A stretch of DNA of 64,000 bases from Alsobacter sp045348435 (GCF_045348435.1 NZ_CP157484.1:3162001-3226000); one strand, 5' to 3'. Shown: positions 43,669 to 54,500, numbered from the stretch's first letter. Numbers and translations: made by a program. Notes: generated by a model not told the origin, from the letters alone.

Positions 43669-44678
43669 GCGCCGTCGCCCCAGCCGCCCTCACCTCCGCC
43701 GACCGGGAGCCCGAGGCGCTTCGGGTCGAGGGCCTGACCACGTCGATCCGCATCGCCGGACGCTGGTTCGACGCCGTCCGCGACGTCTCGTTTGCGGTGC
43801 GCCAGCGCGAGACGCTGGCGCTCGTCGGCGAGTCGGGCTGCGGGAAGAGCCTGACGGCGCTCTCCATCATGGGGCTGCTCCCGGCGGGGGTCGGCCGCGT
43901 CTCGGAAGGCCGGATCGTGGTGGACGGGGTCGACATGACGGCCGCGGGCGAGGCCGAGAGGCAGGCGATGCGCGGCGACCGCATCGGCATGATCTTCCAG
44001 GAGCCGATGACCTCCCTCAACCCGGTCCTGCCGATCGGCTTCCAGATCTCGGAGGCGCTCCTCCAGCACCGCGGCATGAGCAAGGCGAAGGCCCGCCAGC
44101 GCGCCGTGGAGCTCATGGAGCGCGTGCGCATCCCGGCCGCGACGGAGCGGCTGGACGCCTATCCGCACCAGTTCTCCGGCGGCATGCGCCAGCGCGTCAT
44201 GATCGCCATGGCGCTCGCGTGCTCGCCGCGCGTCCTGATCGCCGACGAGCCCACCACGGCGCTCGACGTCACCATCCAGGCGCAGGTCCTGGCGCTGCTG
44301 GCGGAGATCCAGAAGCAGGAGGGCCTCGCCGTCCTGCTGATCACCCACAATCTGGGCGTCGTCGCCTCGGTGGCCGACCGGGTGATGGTCATGTATGGCG
44401 GCGACGTCGTGGAGAGCGCGCCCGTGCGCTCCTTCTTCAAGGCTCCGACGCACCCCTACAGCCAGGCCCTGCTGGCCGCGATGCCGCGGGTGGATCGGTC
44501 GATCCCGCTGGCGCCCATCCCGGGACAGGTGCCGACCCTGCCCGACATGCCGGCGGGCTGCCGCTTCCAATCGCGCTGTCCGCTGCGCTTCGATAAATGC
44601 GCCGAGAAACCGCCGCTCGCGCCCCTGCCCTCCGATCCACAGCATGGCGTGCGCTGCTGGGCGAAGGCGGCGGCATGA
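43665..44678 (+). CDS. ABC transporter ATP-binding protein (DppD type)
   Basis: A 337-residue ATPase: Walker A GESGCGKSLT, signature FSGGMRQRV and Walker B VLIADEPTTALD. The C-terminal part has the oligopeptide-type cysteine-containing extension (GCRFQSRCPLRFDKCAEKPP), which in this family can hold an iron-sulphur cluster. The start is GTG at 43665 overlapping the permease stop (GTGA). Confidence 0.95.
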   Translation: MSAVAPAALTSADREPEALRVEGLTTSIRIAGRWFDAVRDVSFAVRQRETLALVGESGCGKSLTALSIMGLLPAGVGRVSEGRIVVDGVDMTAAGEAERQAMRGDRIGMIFQEPMTSLNPVLPIGFQISEALLQHRGMSKAKARQRAVELMERVRIPAATERLDAYPHQFSGGMRQRVMIAMALACSPRVLIADEPTTALDVTIQAQVLALLAEIQKQEGLAVLLITHNLGVVASVADRVMVMYGGDVVESAPVRSFFKAPTHPYSQALLAAMPRVDRSIPLAPIPGQVPTLPDMPAGCRFQSRCPLRFDKCAEKPPLAPLPSDPQHGVRCWAKAAA

Positions 44679-45664
44679 CGGACGCGCCCCCCATCGCCAG
44701 CCCGCTCCTGCAGGTCCGCGAATTGTCCAAGACTTTCCTCAGCCGCCGCGGCTGGCCCGTCGCCAAGACGGTGGCGGTGCGGGCGGTCGACCATGTGTCC
44801 TTCGAGGTCGGCCGCGGCGAGGCGCTCGGCGTCGTCGGCGAGTCCGGCTGCGGCAAGTCGACGGTGGCGCGGCTCGCCTTGCGGCTCATCGAGGCCGACG
44901 GCGGCGACGTCGTCTTTGACGGCGCGCAGGTGCTGCAGGCCTCCAAGGGCGACCTGCGCCGCCTGCGCAGGCGCATGCAGATCGTCTTCCAGGACCCCGC
45001 CTCGGCGCTCGATCCGCGCCAGCGCGTGGGCGAGGCGCTGGGCGAAGCGCTGCGCGTCCACGGCCTCGCCGCCCGGCGCGACGTGCGCACGGTCGTGGAG
45101 CGCCTGCTCGACGAGGTCGGGCTGCCCAAGGTCGCCGCGGACCGGTTCCCGCACGAGTTCTCCGGCGGCCAGCGCCAGCGCATCGGCATTGCGCGCGCTT
45201 TGGCGCTGGGCCCCGACATCGTCTTCGCCGACGAGCCGGTCTCCGCGCTCGACGTCAGCGTGCAGGCCCAGATCCTGGTGCTGATGGAGCGGCTGAAGGC
45301 CGAGCGCAACCTCGCCTTCGTGTTCATCTCGCACGACCTCGGCGTCGTGCGCCACTTCTGCAAGCGCGTGGTGGTGCTCTATCTGGGCCGCGTGGTGGAG
45401 ACCGGTCCGGTGCCGGAGATCTTCGAGGATCCGCTGCACCCCTACACGCAGCTCCTCAAGGCGTCGTCGCCCTCGCCCGACCCCGACGCCGCGGTGGCGA
45501 TGACGTTCCAGGAGGGCGAGCCGCCCTCCCCGGTGAACCCGCCTTCAGGCTGCCACTTCCACCCGCGCTGCCCGCACGTCATGGAGGTCTGCCGCAGCGT
45601 CGCGCCCGCGCCGCGCAAGGCGGCCCCGGGCCGCGTCGTCGCTTGTCATCTCTATCCGGAGTGA
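44675..45664 (+). CDS. ABC transporter ATP-binding protein (DppF type)
   Basis: A 329-residue ATPase: Walker A GESGCGKSTV, signature FSGGQRQRI, Walker B IVFADEPVSALD and the oligopeptide-type tail with SGCHFHPRCPHVMEVC. It heterodimerises with the preceding ATPase. Its ATG overlaps the previous stop (ATGA). It closes the uptake operon and converges on the GGCT gene. Confidence 0.95.
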   Translation: MTDAPPIASPLLQVRELSKTFLSRRGWPVAKTVAVRAVDHVSFEVGRGEALGVVGESGCGKSTVARLALRLIEADGGDVVFDGAQVLQASKGDLRRLRRRMQIVFQDPASALDPRQRVGEALGEALRVHGLAARRDVRTVVERLLDEVGLPKVAADRFPHEFSGGQRQRIGIARALALGPDIVFADEPVSALDVSVQAQILVLMERLKAERNLAFVFISHDLGVVRHFCKRVVVLYLGRVVETGPVPEIFEDPLHPYTQLLKASSPSPDPDAAVAMTFQEGEPPSPVNPPSGCHFHPRCPHVMEVCRSVAPAPRKAAPGRVVACHLYPE

Positions 45665-45688
45665 GAGGCCGCGCGATGGCTCACGGCT

Positions 45689-46150
45689 TCAGATCGGCGC
45701 CTTGAAGAGCGGCGTTCCGGGCCTGCGCGGCGCAGGCTCTCCGTGCTCCAGCTCGTACAGGTACTCCGCCGGCAGCCCCGCGTCGCGGGCGGCCGCAAGG
45801 ACGCCCTCCATATAGCCCGGCTTCGGCTTCCCCGGCCTGGCGCTGCGGCCGACATAGACGAGCGCGCGCCTGGCGCCGCCCTGCGTCACGACAGGCTGGC
45901 TGATCTTGGCGTAAAGGCCGGTGTGCAGGCTCTCGTAGCGGTCCAGCGCGGGCACGTCCGAAAGCGCGAGGTCCCACAGCATGCCATGCACGGTCCGGCG
46001 CGGGTCGCGCGCCACCGACGCGTAGCCGTCGACGGTGATGAGGAACCGATGCCGCGGCAGGCGCGCCAGTCCCACCGGGCGGGACCCCGGGCAGCGCTGC
46101 GCCATGGCGGCGCGGTCCATATTGGACCCATAGGCGAAATAGAGCGGCAT
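45689..46150 (-). CDS. Gamma-glutamylcyclotransferase family protein
   Basis: A 153-residue GGCT-like protein. It begins with the substrate loop YFAYGSNMDRAAMAQRCPGS, followed by GMLWDL and the catalytic-type glutamate in LDRYESLHTGLY. Members release 5-oxoproline from gamma-glutamyl amines or peptides, but many bacterial copies are untested. It lies seven bases downstream of pccA on the same strand and is probably cotranscribed. Confidence 0.9.
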   Translation of the reverse strand: MPLYFAYGSNMDRAAMAQRCPGSRPVGLARLPRHRFLITVDGYASVARDPRRTVHGMLWDLALSDVPALDRYESLHTGLYAKISQPVVTQGGARRALVYVGRSARPGKPKPGYMEGVLAAARDAGLPAEYLYELEHGEPAPRRPGTPLFKAPI

Positions 46151-46157
46151 CGGGCGG

Positions 46158-48161
46158 TCAGGAGAACTCCATGATCACCGCGTCGACCGCGAGGCTCTCG
46201 CCCTCCTTGGCGACGATCTTGGAGATCTTGGCGTCCTTCTCGGCGCGCAGCACGTTCTCCATCTTCATCGCCTCGACCATGCACAGCATCTCGCCGACCT
46301 TCACCTCCTGGCCTTCCTTGACCAGGATGGTCTTGACGAGGCCGGGCATGGGGCAGAGCAGGAACTTGCCCGTGTCGGCCGCCACCTTCTCGGGCATCAG
46401 CGCCGCAAGCTCGGCCTCCCGACGCGTGTAGACGCGGGCGGCGGCGGCGGCGCCGGCATGGGAGAGCGCCACCCCGTTGAGCAGCGGGCGCACCTGGAGG
46501 GCGACTTCGACGCCGTCCACCGCGCCCTGCCAGACCGGTTCGCCCGGCCGCCACCCCGAGGAGACCTCGTGCGAGTGACCCTCGCCGAAGCGCACCACCG
46601 TGGCGTAGGCCATGTCCTCGACGACGACCGGGAAGCGCTGCGTTCCAAGTTGCACCACCCGCTCGCGCTCGAACCTGACCGGCTCGGCCGCCCGGAGTTG
46701 GCCGGAGACCCCGCGCTTGCGCTGGTTCATCTTGTGGTCGATCGCGGCCGCCACCGCGGCCATCAGATGGGCGGTCTCGCCTTCCGGCTGGATCGGCTTG
46801 AAGCCGTCGGGAAATTCCTCGGCGATGAAGCCGGTGGACAGCCGTCCCGACTTCCAGCGCTCGTGGTCCATCAGGGCGGACAGGAACGGGATGTTGTGGC
46901 GGATGCCCTCGATGGCGAAAGCGTCGAGCGCCCTCGCCTGCGCGGCGATCGCCTCCAGCCGGGTCGGCGCGTGGGTGACCAGCTTGGCGATCATCGGATC
47001 GTAGTAGATCGAGATCTCGCCGCCCTCATAGACGCCGGTGTCGTTGCGCACAGTCACGTCGCCGACCACGCCCTCCGCCGGGGGGCGATAGCTGACGAGG
47101 CGGCCCGTCGACGGCAGGAACCCCCGCGTCGGATCCTCCGCGTAGACGCGGCTCTCCACCGCCCAGCCATTCAGCCTGACATCGTCCTGCGTGATCGAGA
47201 GCTTCTCGCCGGCGGCGACGCGGATCATCTGCTCGACGAGGTCGATGCCGGTGATCATTTCGGTGACGGGATGCTCCACCTGCAGGCGCGTGTTCATCTC
47301 CAGGAAGAAGAAGGAGCGGTCCTGACCGGCGACGAATTCGACCGTGCCGGCCGAATCATAGCCCACCGCCCGGGCCAGCGCGCAGGCCTGCTCACCCATC
47401 AGCCGGCGGGTCGCCTCGTCGAGCAGCGGCGACGGGGCCTCCTCGATGACCTTCTGGTTGCGGCGCTGGATGGAGCACTCGCGCTCGCCCAGATAGATGA
47501 CATTGCCGTGCTTGTCGCCCAGCACCTGGATCTCGATATGGCGCGGGTCGACGATGAACTTCTCGACGAAGACCCGGTCGTCGCCGAAGGAGGACGCCGC
47601 CTCCGAGCGGGCGCGGGCGAATCCCTCCGCCACCTCGTCGGCCGAATAGGCGATGCGCATGCCCTTGCCGCCGCCGCCCGCGGAGGCCTTGATCATCACC
47701 GGATAGCCGATCTCGTCGGCGATCGTCACCGCGTGGGCAGGGTCCTCGATGACGCCGAGATGCCCGGGCACGGTCGAGACCCGGGCGGCGTTGGCCGCCT
47801 TCTTGGACTCGATCTTGTCGCCCATGGCCTCGATGGCCCGGGGATTGGGGCCGATGAAGACGACGCCCGCCGCCTCGAGCGCCTGCGGAAACGCCGCCCG
47901 CTCGGACAGGAAGCCGTAGCCGGGATGCACGGCCTGCGCGCCCGTCGCCCTGCAAGCCTCCACGATCCGGTCGATCAGCAGGTAGGACTGGGCTGCGGGC
48001 GGCGGGCCGATATGCACCGCCTCGTCGGCCATCTCGACATGCAGGGCGTCCCGGTCCGCGTCGGAAAAGACGGCGACCGTCTTGATGCCCATGCGCCGCG
48101 CGGTCTTGATGACGCGGCAGGCGATCTCGCCCCGGTTGGCGATGAGGATTTTTTCGAACAT
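46158..48161 (-). CDS. pccA: Propionyl-CoA carboxylase biotin-containing alpha subunit
   Basis: A 667-residue biotin carboxylase with carrier domain: MFEKILIANRGEIACRVIKTA, GGGGKGMRIAYS, NTRLQVEHPVTEMITG and the biotin lysine in EAMKMENVL near residue 633. The PCC-type BT linker region (about 455-590) follows the carboxylase core. With PccB it carboxylates propionyl-CoA to methylmalonyl-CoA, needed for isoleucine, valine and odd-chain fatty acid use. It differs from mccA by its PCC-type middle region and by pccB about 2.5 kb upstream. Confidence 0.93.
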   Translation of the reverse strand: MFEKILIANRGEIACRVIKTARRMGIKTVAVFSDADRDALHVEMADEAVHIGPPPAAQSYLLIDRIVEACRATGAQAVHPGYGFLSERAAFPQALEAAGVVFIGPNPRAIEAMGDKIESKKAANAARVSTVPGHLGVIEDPAHAVTIADEIGYPVMIKASAGGGGKGMRIAYSADEVAEGFARARSEAASSFGDDRVFVEKFIVDPRHIEIQVLGDKHGNVIYLGERECSIQRRNQKVIEEAPSPLLDEATRRLMGEQACALARAVGYDSAGTVEFVAGQDRSFFFLEMNTRLQVEHPVTEMITGIDLVEQMIRVAAGEKLSITQDDVRLNGWAVESRVYAEDPTRGFLPSTGRLVSYRPPAEGVVGDVTVRNDTGVYEGGEISIYYDPMIAKLVTHAPTRLEAIAAQARALDAFAIEGIRHNIPFLSALMDHERWKSGRLSTGFIAEEFPDGFKPIQPEGETAHLMAAVAAAIDHKMNQRKRGVSGQLRAAEPVRFERERVVQLGTQRFPVVVEDMAYATVVRFGEGHSHEVSSGWRPGEPVWQGAVDGVEVALQVRPLLNGVALSHAGAAAAARVYTRREAELAALMPEKVAADTGKFLLCPMPGLVKTILVKEGQEVKVGEMLCMVEAMKMENVLRAEKDAKISKIVAKEGESLAVDAVIMEFS

Positions 48162-48293
48162 GCCCTGTCCCGAGCTCGAGGTCCCGCTAAGCCAGGGTCG
48201 TTTCTAGGATGGACCGGAGGGGGCGTCCACTCACCGAAGGGCGGAGACGGCGCCGATTGCGCACGCCCGCTCCGGCGGAGGGCGGAAGGCGCG

Positions 48294-48737
48294 TCAGGCG
48301 GCGCGGCGGATGACGGTGACGACGGGCTCGCCTTCCTTGGCGAAGGAGCGGTTCTCCTGCAGCGCCATGGCGATCAGGGCCTGGTCGACCCGGTCGGCCT
48401 CGCGCACGAGGTTCACCAGCAGCGGCCCCACATGGCGGGCCGGGCCGGTCCGCGTCATCTGCAGGCAGGTGAGCAGCCAGGCGGCGTCTTCGTCGCGCAG
48501 CACGCCGGTCGGACGGCGCTCCCAGACGAGGTGGGCGGTGAGCGTGTCGACGAAGAAGTCGCCCCAGGCGTCGCAGCAGTCGGCCACGGTCCGCTCCATG
48601 CGGATCAGGGCCTCGGCTTCCTGCTGCGAGACGCCGCCCTCTTCCAGGGCCAGCTGCAGCTCCCGCACGTCGTCCAGCGTGATGGACTGCTTCTCGATCG
48701 TGCGGATCACGATATTCTGGATGCGATTGGCCTTCAT
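48294..48737 (-). CDS. Conserved hypothetical protein
   Basis: A 147-residue, mostly helical soluble protein (MKANRIQNIVIRTIEK..., then LQLALEEGGVSQQEAEALIRME and DWxDFF-like DAWGDFFVDTLTAHLVW). Two close cysteines occur in VADCCDAW. I do not recognise a domain with confidence. GAGGAGCG lies before the start. It precedes pccA by 132 bases on the same strand and could be cotranscribed with it. Confidence 0.65.
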   Translation of the reverse strand: MKANRIQNIVIRTIEKQSITLDDVRELQLALEEGGVSQQEAEALIRMERTVADCCDAWGDFFVDTLTAHLVWERRPTGVLRDEDAAWLLTCLQMTRTGPARHVGPLLVNLVREADRVDQALIAMALQENRSFAKEGEPVVTVIRRAA

Positions 48738-48957
48738 CTGCTCGCTCCTCCGCGGCTTTATTTGCGCCGCTCTTGTCTCTCTTGTGCAGTAACTATTGAT
48801 CCACCTGAATGGAGCGCTGGTTAACGTGGAGATCCTAACGATTGTTCAGGTTAAACGGCGCTGACGATCATTGGTTTCTTGGATGTAAATCACGTCGCCC
48901 TGGCTGGCGCCGGCCTGGGCGCAGCGCTAGAGATGCAAAGAGGACAGGATCCGCGCC

Positions 48958-49791
48958 ATGCTCGTCTCGATCGTCATTCCGGCCTGCGACGCGCAGGACT
49001 GCATCCGGGCCGCGCTCGCCAGCGTGCTCGCCCAGACCTATCCGGACTGGGAGGCGATCATCGTGTCCGATGACGGCCGCGATTACCTCGCCCGCCTCGC
49101 CTCCCAGGGCGTCGCGGATCCGCGCATCCGCCAGGTCAGCACCGGCAAGGTGCGCTCAGGCTGTCACCGGGCCCGCAATGTCGGGCTGGAATCCTGCTCC
49201 GGCGCCTTCGTGACGCAGCTCGACGCGGACGACGAGATCACGCCCGAAAGGCTGGAGCGTCTCCTGCCGCTGGCGCGCGAGCGCGGCGCGGCGGCCGACA
49301 ACCTCGTCCTGCGAGACGCCGGGACCGCAGAGACGCTCTACCGCGTGCTGGGCGATGCGACCGCCCAGGTCGAATTGGACATCGAGGGGATGATGGGCCT
49401 GACGTCGCCCGTGGTTCCGCTGGTGCGTCGCGACTGCATGACGCCGCGCGTCGAAGGCGTCGAGCTGGCCGAGGACGTGATCGCCAACATGCAGCTGATC
49501 GGGCGCATCGGCAGGCTGCCCGTCGTGCCGGAGAGCAGCTACGTCTACAACGTCGCGGTCGGCTCCATCTGCCACCAGCCCGGCGTCGCGATGCGCTTCG
49601 ACGAGGCCTACGCCAGCTACATCGATCGGCTCGAAAGGGGCGACGGCTACGGCCTGCCGGACGCGCTGCGGCCCGCCGCGATCCGCGGCTTGGCCGCCAA
49701 GCGCAGGCTCAATCTGCGCTACGACGACGCGACCGAGTTGGGCTTCGTCGGAACGTTCCAGGATTTCGCCGCCGCGACCCGCGGCGACTGA
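48958..49791 (+). CDS. Glycosyltransferase family 2 protein
   Basis: A 277-residue GT-A fold enzyme: VSIVIPACDAQDCIRAALAS, SVLAQTYPDWEAIIVSDDG, and the metal-binding DADDE near residue 90. No membrane segment is seen, so it acts at the cytoplasmic face with nucleotide-sugar donors. The acceptor is unknown, and no other polysaccharide gene is adjacent. AGAGGACAGGAT precedes the ATG. Confidence 0.9.
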   Translation: MLVSIVIPACDAQDCIRAALASVLAQTYPDWEAIIVSDDGRDYLARLASQGVADPRIRQVSTGKVRSGCHRARNVGLESCSGAFVTQLDADDEITPERLERLLPLARERGAAADNLVLRDAGTAETLYRVLGDATAQVELDIEGMMGLTSPVVPLVRRDCMTPRVEGVELAEDVIANMQLIGRIGRLPVVPESSYVYNVAVGSICHQPGVAMRFDEAYASYIDRLERGDGYGLPDALRPAAIRGLAAKRRLNLRYDDATELGFVGTFQDFAAATRGD

Positions 49792-49836
49792 CGCCTCGCG
49801 CGGGGCCGCTCGGCCCCGCCGGCGCTTGCGGCCGGA

Positions 49837-50472
49837 TCAGGCCGCCTGGGCCAGTCTCGCGGCCCGGGGCCGGGCCAGTTCGCCCAGAAAAGCGGCGAGC
49901 CGCGTCTCGACCGCCGAGGCCGCGGGCGTCCGCGACAGGCGCTCGGCCACCCAGTTCCCCGCCGGGACGCCGGCCGCGAGTTCGCGGAGCGCCGAATCGG
50001 CGGCGGCGCGCGGCGCCCAGCCCTCTTCGGCGCAGATCGCGTCTTCGGAGAGCACCGCGGTGAGAACGCGCGCGAAGCACGCGCCCAGGCTGGCGACGGG
50101 AGCATGCGCCAGCGCGATCCAGGCGCCGCGCGCCAGCGCCGGAGCGGCCGCCGGGCCCACGGACGTCGAAAGCGACAGAAGGTGGCTGGCGACGGCGGCG
50201 AGGAACAGCGCCTCGACCGGACCGCGATCCGCCCTGCCCTCGGCGGCGACGGCGAGGTCCCACATGGCCTCGGCTTCGCGCCGGGTCACCGGTCCGCTTC
50301 CGCCCTTTCGCAGCGCCTCGGCCGCGCTTGCGGCCACGACTTCGAGCGCCGAGCCGGAGAGGACCGCCTCGCGCGCCTGCCTCAGGCCGGAGAGGCAGGC
50401 CGCCGCGCCGTCGTCCTGGCGCATGGGGGAAGCGGGAACGCAGAAATCGGGATCATACGCAGACCAAGGCAC
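49837..50472 (-). CDS. Hypothetical alanine-rich protein
   Basis: A 211-residue, alanine- and arginine-rich, probably all-helical protein with no recognisable domain, signal peptide or membrane segment. Codon bias (GC at third positions) fits a real gene. It lies between the glycosyltransferase (converging) and pccB (same strand, upstream). Similar anonymous proteins occur near pccB in related organisms by general recollection only. Confidence 0.55.
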   Translation of the reverse strand: MPWSAYDPDFCVPASPMRQDDGAAACLSGLRQAREAVLSGSALEVVAASAAEALRKGGSGPVTRREAEAMWDLAVAAEGRADRGPVEALFLAAVASHLLSLSTSVGPAAAPALARGAWIALAHAPVASLGACFARVLTAVLSEDAICAEEGWAPRAAADSALRELAAGVPAGNWVAERLSRTPAASAVETRLAAFLGELARPRAARLAQAA

Positions 50473-50534
50473 TGCTGAACTCCTGAAGGAAGTACGGTTG
50501 TTCCCGCCAGCATCCCTCGTGCGGGTCAGCGGCG

Positions 50535-50584
50535 GGTTAAGGGTCGCGAGCCATGACGGCTCATGCTTACGACCCCGTTAAACC
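50535..50584. other. Nested inverted repeat downstream of pccB
   Basis: Outer arms GGTTAAGGGTCG and CGACCCCGTTAAACC and inner arms GAGCC and GGCTC around ATGAC form a two-level stem-loop. It lies in the 155-base gap between the pccB stop and the start of the hypothetical gene at 50472. It may end pccB transcription or act as an operator; no T-run follows it. Confidence 0.45.
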
Positions 50585-50627
50585 AACGGCTTCGTCCCCC
50601 ATTTCGTTCAAACGATGTCGGCTCGCG

Positions 50628-52160
<1,533 letters not shown>

Positions 52161-52288
52161 CGAACCCCGTCCTTCCCGTCCCGCCGGCCCGTCGCCGCCA
52201 TGGAGGCCGGCGGAGACGGACTATGATCCTCGACAGGCTGCTTAGCACGCGCCTGCCGCCCGGTGGAACTCGACGGATGGACGAGGGC

Positions 52289-52714
52289 CTATTCGACGGT
52301 CAGGCTGACCTCGACATTGTTGCGCGTGGCGTTGCTGTAGGGGCAGACGATGTGAGCGTCATGCACCAGGGTCTCGGCCTGCGCCCGCTCGATGCCGGGC
52401 AGCGAGATGCGCAGGTCCACCTTGATGGCGAAGCCGGTCGGGATCGGGCCGATGCCCACATCGGCCGACACCTTGGCGTCGTCCGGGATCTTGACGCTGC
52501 TCTTGCGGGCCACGGCCTTGATGGCGCCCAGGAAACAGGCCGAATAGCCGGCCGCGAACAGCTGCTCCGGGTTCGTCGCGGCTCCGCCGGCGCCGCCCAT
52601 CTCCTTGGGCACGGAGAGCTTGACGTCGATGACGCCGTCGGACGACACGGCCCGGCCGTCGCGGCCTCCGGTGGCGGAGGCATGGGCGGTGTAGACGACT
52701 TTTGGCTGGTCCAT
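52289..52714 (-). CDS. ohr: Organic hydroperoxide resistance protein (OsmC/Ohr family)
   Basis: A 141-residue Ohr: starts MDQPKVVYTAHASATGGRDG, and has the two redox cysteines in GYSACFLGAIK and HIVCPYSNATRNN. It reduces organic peroxides through a lipoylated partner. The start at 52714 follows GGAGACC; the frame is open much further upstream but that stretch is antisense to the ATP12 gene. No ohrR repressor is adjacent. Confidence 0.93.
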   Translation of the reverse strand: MDQPKVVYTAHASATGGRDGRAVSSDGVIDVKLSVPKEMGGAGGAATNPEQLFAAGYSACFLGAIKAVARKSSVKIPDDAKVSADVGIGPIPTGFAIKVDLRISLPGIERAQAETLVHDAHIVCPYSNATRNNVEVSLTVE

Positions 52715-52809
52715 GGGGGAGGTCTCCTGTTGCGCCGGCGTCGGCCAGCGGATCACGAGACCCAAATAGGGCGCGGCTTCCCGCCGGCACCCCCGCGGCC
52801 GCGAGGCGT

Positions 52810-53601
52810 CTAGGCCAGACCGATCAGCTGGATCATCCGGGCCGACGCCTCCATCTCCGTCCATCGCCTTGCCCGACGCTCCAGCGCCTCGTCGTCCATG
52901 CCCCAGACCTCCATCTGGAAGTCCTCGTCCACATGCGCGGCCGCCCAGGCCTCGACGGCCGACAGGCGCCCCATGGCCACGGCCAGCGCCAGCAGGACGG
53001 AGCCGGTGAGGCTCGTGATGGTGGAAAGAGCCGCCAGCGCGATCGGATCCCGAATGGACGCGACAGCGCCGCGCACCGCCTCCACTGAGCCGGGCGGCTG
53101 CTCGGCGAAGACCACGCCCTCGGTCAGGAAGAATCTCGCGCCCAGCGCCTCGCGCGCCCAGTCCAGCACCGGGTCCCAGGCGTCGGCCTGCATGGCGACG
53201 AGCCTGGCCGGTTCGCCGGCCCGGTAGCACAGCAAGTCCGAACCGGCGTAGCGGGCGATGTCGTCCACGACCTCCTCGCGCATCCGGGCGACGCCGTCGA
53301 GCCCTGAATTGACCAGGCGGGTGAGCGGCATCCGGGCGGGGTCGATCTCCGCCCCCTGAGCCGCCCACTCGGCCGCGACGGCCTCCGCGGCGGCGGCCGT
53401 AGGAAGAGCGAGCGGCGCCTTGGCGGGCGTGCGGGCGGGGCGATCGTCCAGCGTCAGGACGAAGCCGGCCTCGGATGGCTTGGTGGACGCCTCCCTGTAG
53501 AAGCGGCGCGGCGGAACGGGCTTTGAGCCGATCCGGGCGGACCGCCGGGGATCGGGCGCTTCGTCTTCGGGGGGGAACCAGGCAGGCGCATCGTCAGTCA
53601 T
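52810..53601 (-). CDS. ATP12 family F1-ATPase assembly chaperone
   Basis: A 263-residue protein of the ATP12 family: RRFYREASTKPSEAGFVLTLDDRPARTPAKAPL near the N-terminus (RPARTPAK core), MPLTRLVNSGLDG, SDLLCYRAGEP and the C-terminal VWGMDDEALERRARRW. ATP12 chaperones bind F1 alpha subunits; alphaproteobacteria carry the only bacterial forms. The start at 53601 is the first ATG before the conserved part. It follows the HAD gene by 67 bases on the same strand. Confidence 0.9.
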   Translation of the reverse strand: MTDDAPAWFPPEDEAPDPRRSARIGSKPVPPRRFYREASTKPSEAGFVLTLDDRPARTPAKAPLALPTAAAAEAVAAEWAAQGAEIDPARMPLTRLVNSGLDGVARMREEVVDDIARYAGSDLLCYRAGEPARLVAMQADAWDPVLDWAREALGARFFLTEGVVFAEQPPGSVEAVRGAVASIRDPIALAALSTITSLTGSVLLALAVAMGRLSAVEAWAAAHVDEDFQMEVWGMDDEALERRARRWTEMEASARMIQLIGLA

Positions 53602-53668
53602 GGGCTTGGATGTGGAGCCCCGACCGTCCCTTGTCCAGTGCCGTGCGCCCGTCGAACGGCCGCCGTCG

Positions 53669-54304
53669 TCAGGGGTCCAGTTCGTCGAAGCTGGAGATGA
53701 TCCGCTCCGCGCCCGCGGCCCGCAGCAGGTCCGGGCCGTGATGGCCCCAATCCACCCCGATCGCACGCAGGCCTGCGGCCCTCGCCATCTCGACGTCGAA
53801 GGTGGTGTCGCCGATCACGACCGCGTCGCCCGGCTCCGCGCCGATCGCGGCGAGAGCCTGCAGCGCCATGGCCGGATGAGGCTTGGAGGGCGCGTCGTCG
53901 GCGGTCTGAACGGTCGCGAAGAGCGGGCCCCATCCCTCCGCGTCGAGAATCCGCGTCACGCCCCGGCGCGACTTGCCGGTGACGAGGCCCAGCGCCGTCC
54001 CGGGCCGGGCGGCGAGCCGCCTCAGGACCGCATCGGCCCCGGGAAAGAGGCGCTCACGATGGCCAGGAGCCGAAACGCGGGACCGAAACGCATCCCGGTA
54101 GCGCGCGACCAGGTCCTCGACCGGCCCGTCCGGCCCCACCAGCGCCTCGTAGGTCGGGATCAGCGACACGCCCACTAGGGCCAGCAAGGTCGCCGGGGCT
54201 GGCGGCTCCATGCCGAGCGCCGCGAAGGCTGAGGCGTGCGACGCCAGGATCGTCGACGCACTGTCGACGAGCGTTCCATCCATATCGAAAAGGTAGGCGC
54301 GCAT
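53669..54304 (-). CDS. HAD family phosphatase (phosphoglycolate phosphatase-like)
   Basis: A 211-residue HAD hydrolase: nucleophile loop YLFDMDGTLVDS at the start, motif II in LGLVTGKS, and motif III/IV in VVIGDTTFDVEMARAAGLRAIGVDWGHHG. The class-I cap lies between. Small phosphate esters such as phosphoglycolate or nucleotides are likely substrates. The position next to rluC and ATP12 is typical for Hyphomicrobiales. Confidence 0.92.
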   Translation of the reverse strand: MRAYLFDMDGTLVDSASTILASHASAFAALGMEPPAPATLLALVGVSLIPTYEALVGPDGPVEDLVARYRDAFRSRVSAPGHRERLFPGADAVLRRLAARPGTALGLVTGKSRRGVTRILDAEGWGPLFATVQTADDAPSKPHPAMALQALAAIGAEPGDAVVIGDTTFDVEMARAAGLRAIGVDWGHHGPDLLRAAGAERIISSFDELDP

Positions 54305-54469
54305 GGCTCACGCGCCCCGCGCCGAGAGGCGCTCGCGCGCACTGGCAACCCAGCGCAACCAGAGAAGCGATAATTTACCATATGTCATTCAAGCATCCAG
54401 AATTGTCATCTCATTTCTTGAAAATAATCATCGGTTAAGGGGCCGCGGCTAGGTTTGCTCATGCCACAA

Positions 54470-54482
54470 CGAATGGCATTCG
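54470..54482. promoter_or_regulatory. Perfect palindrome upstream of the first flp gene
   Basis: CGAATG-G-CATTCG is a 13-base perfect inverted repeat, 18 bases before the flp start codon. It lies in an AT-rich stretch (54305-54500) that contrasts with the surrounding GC-rich DNA. It may be an operator or a structure in the leader. Confidence 0.4.
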
Positions 54483-54500
54483 ACAACCAGGAGCCAAACA

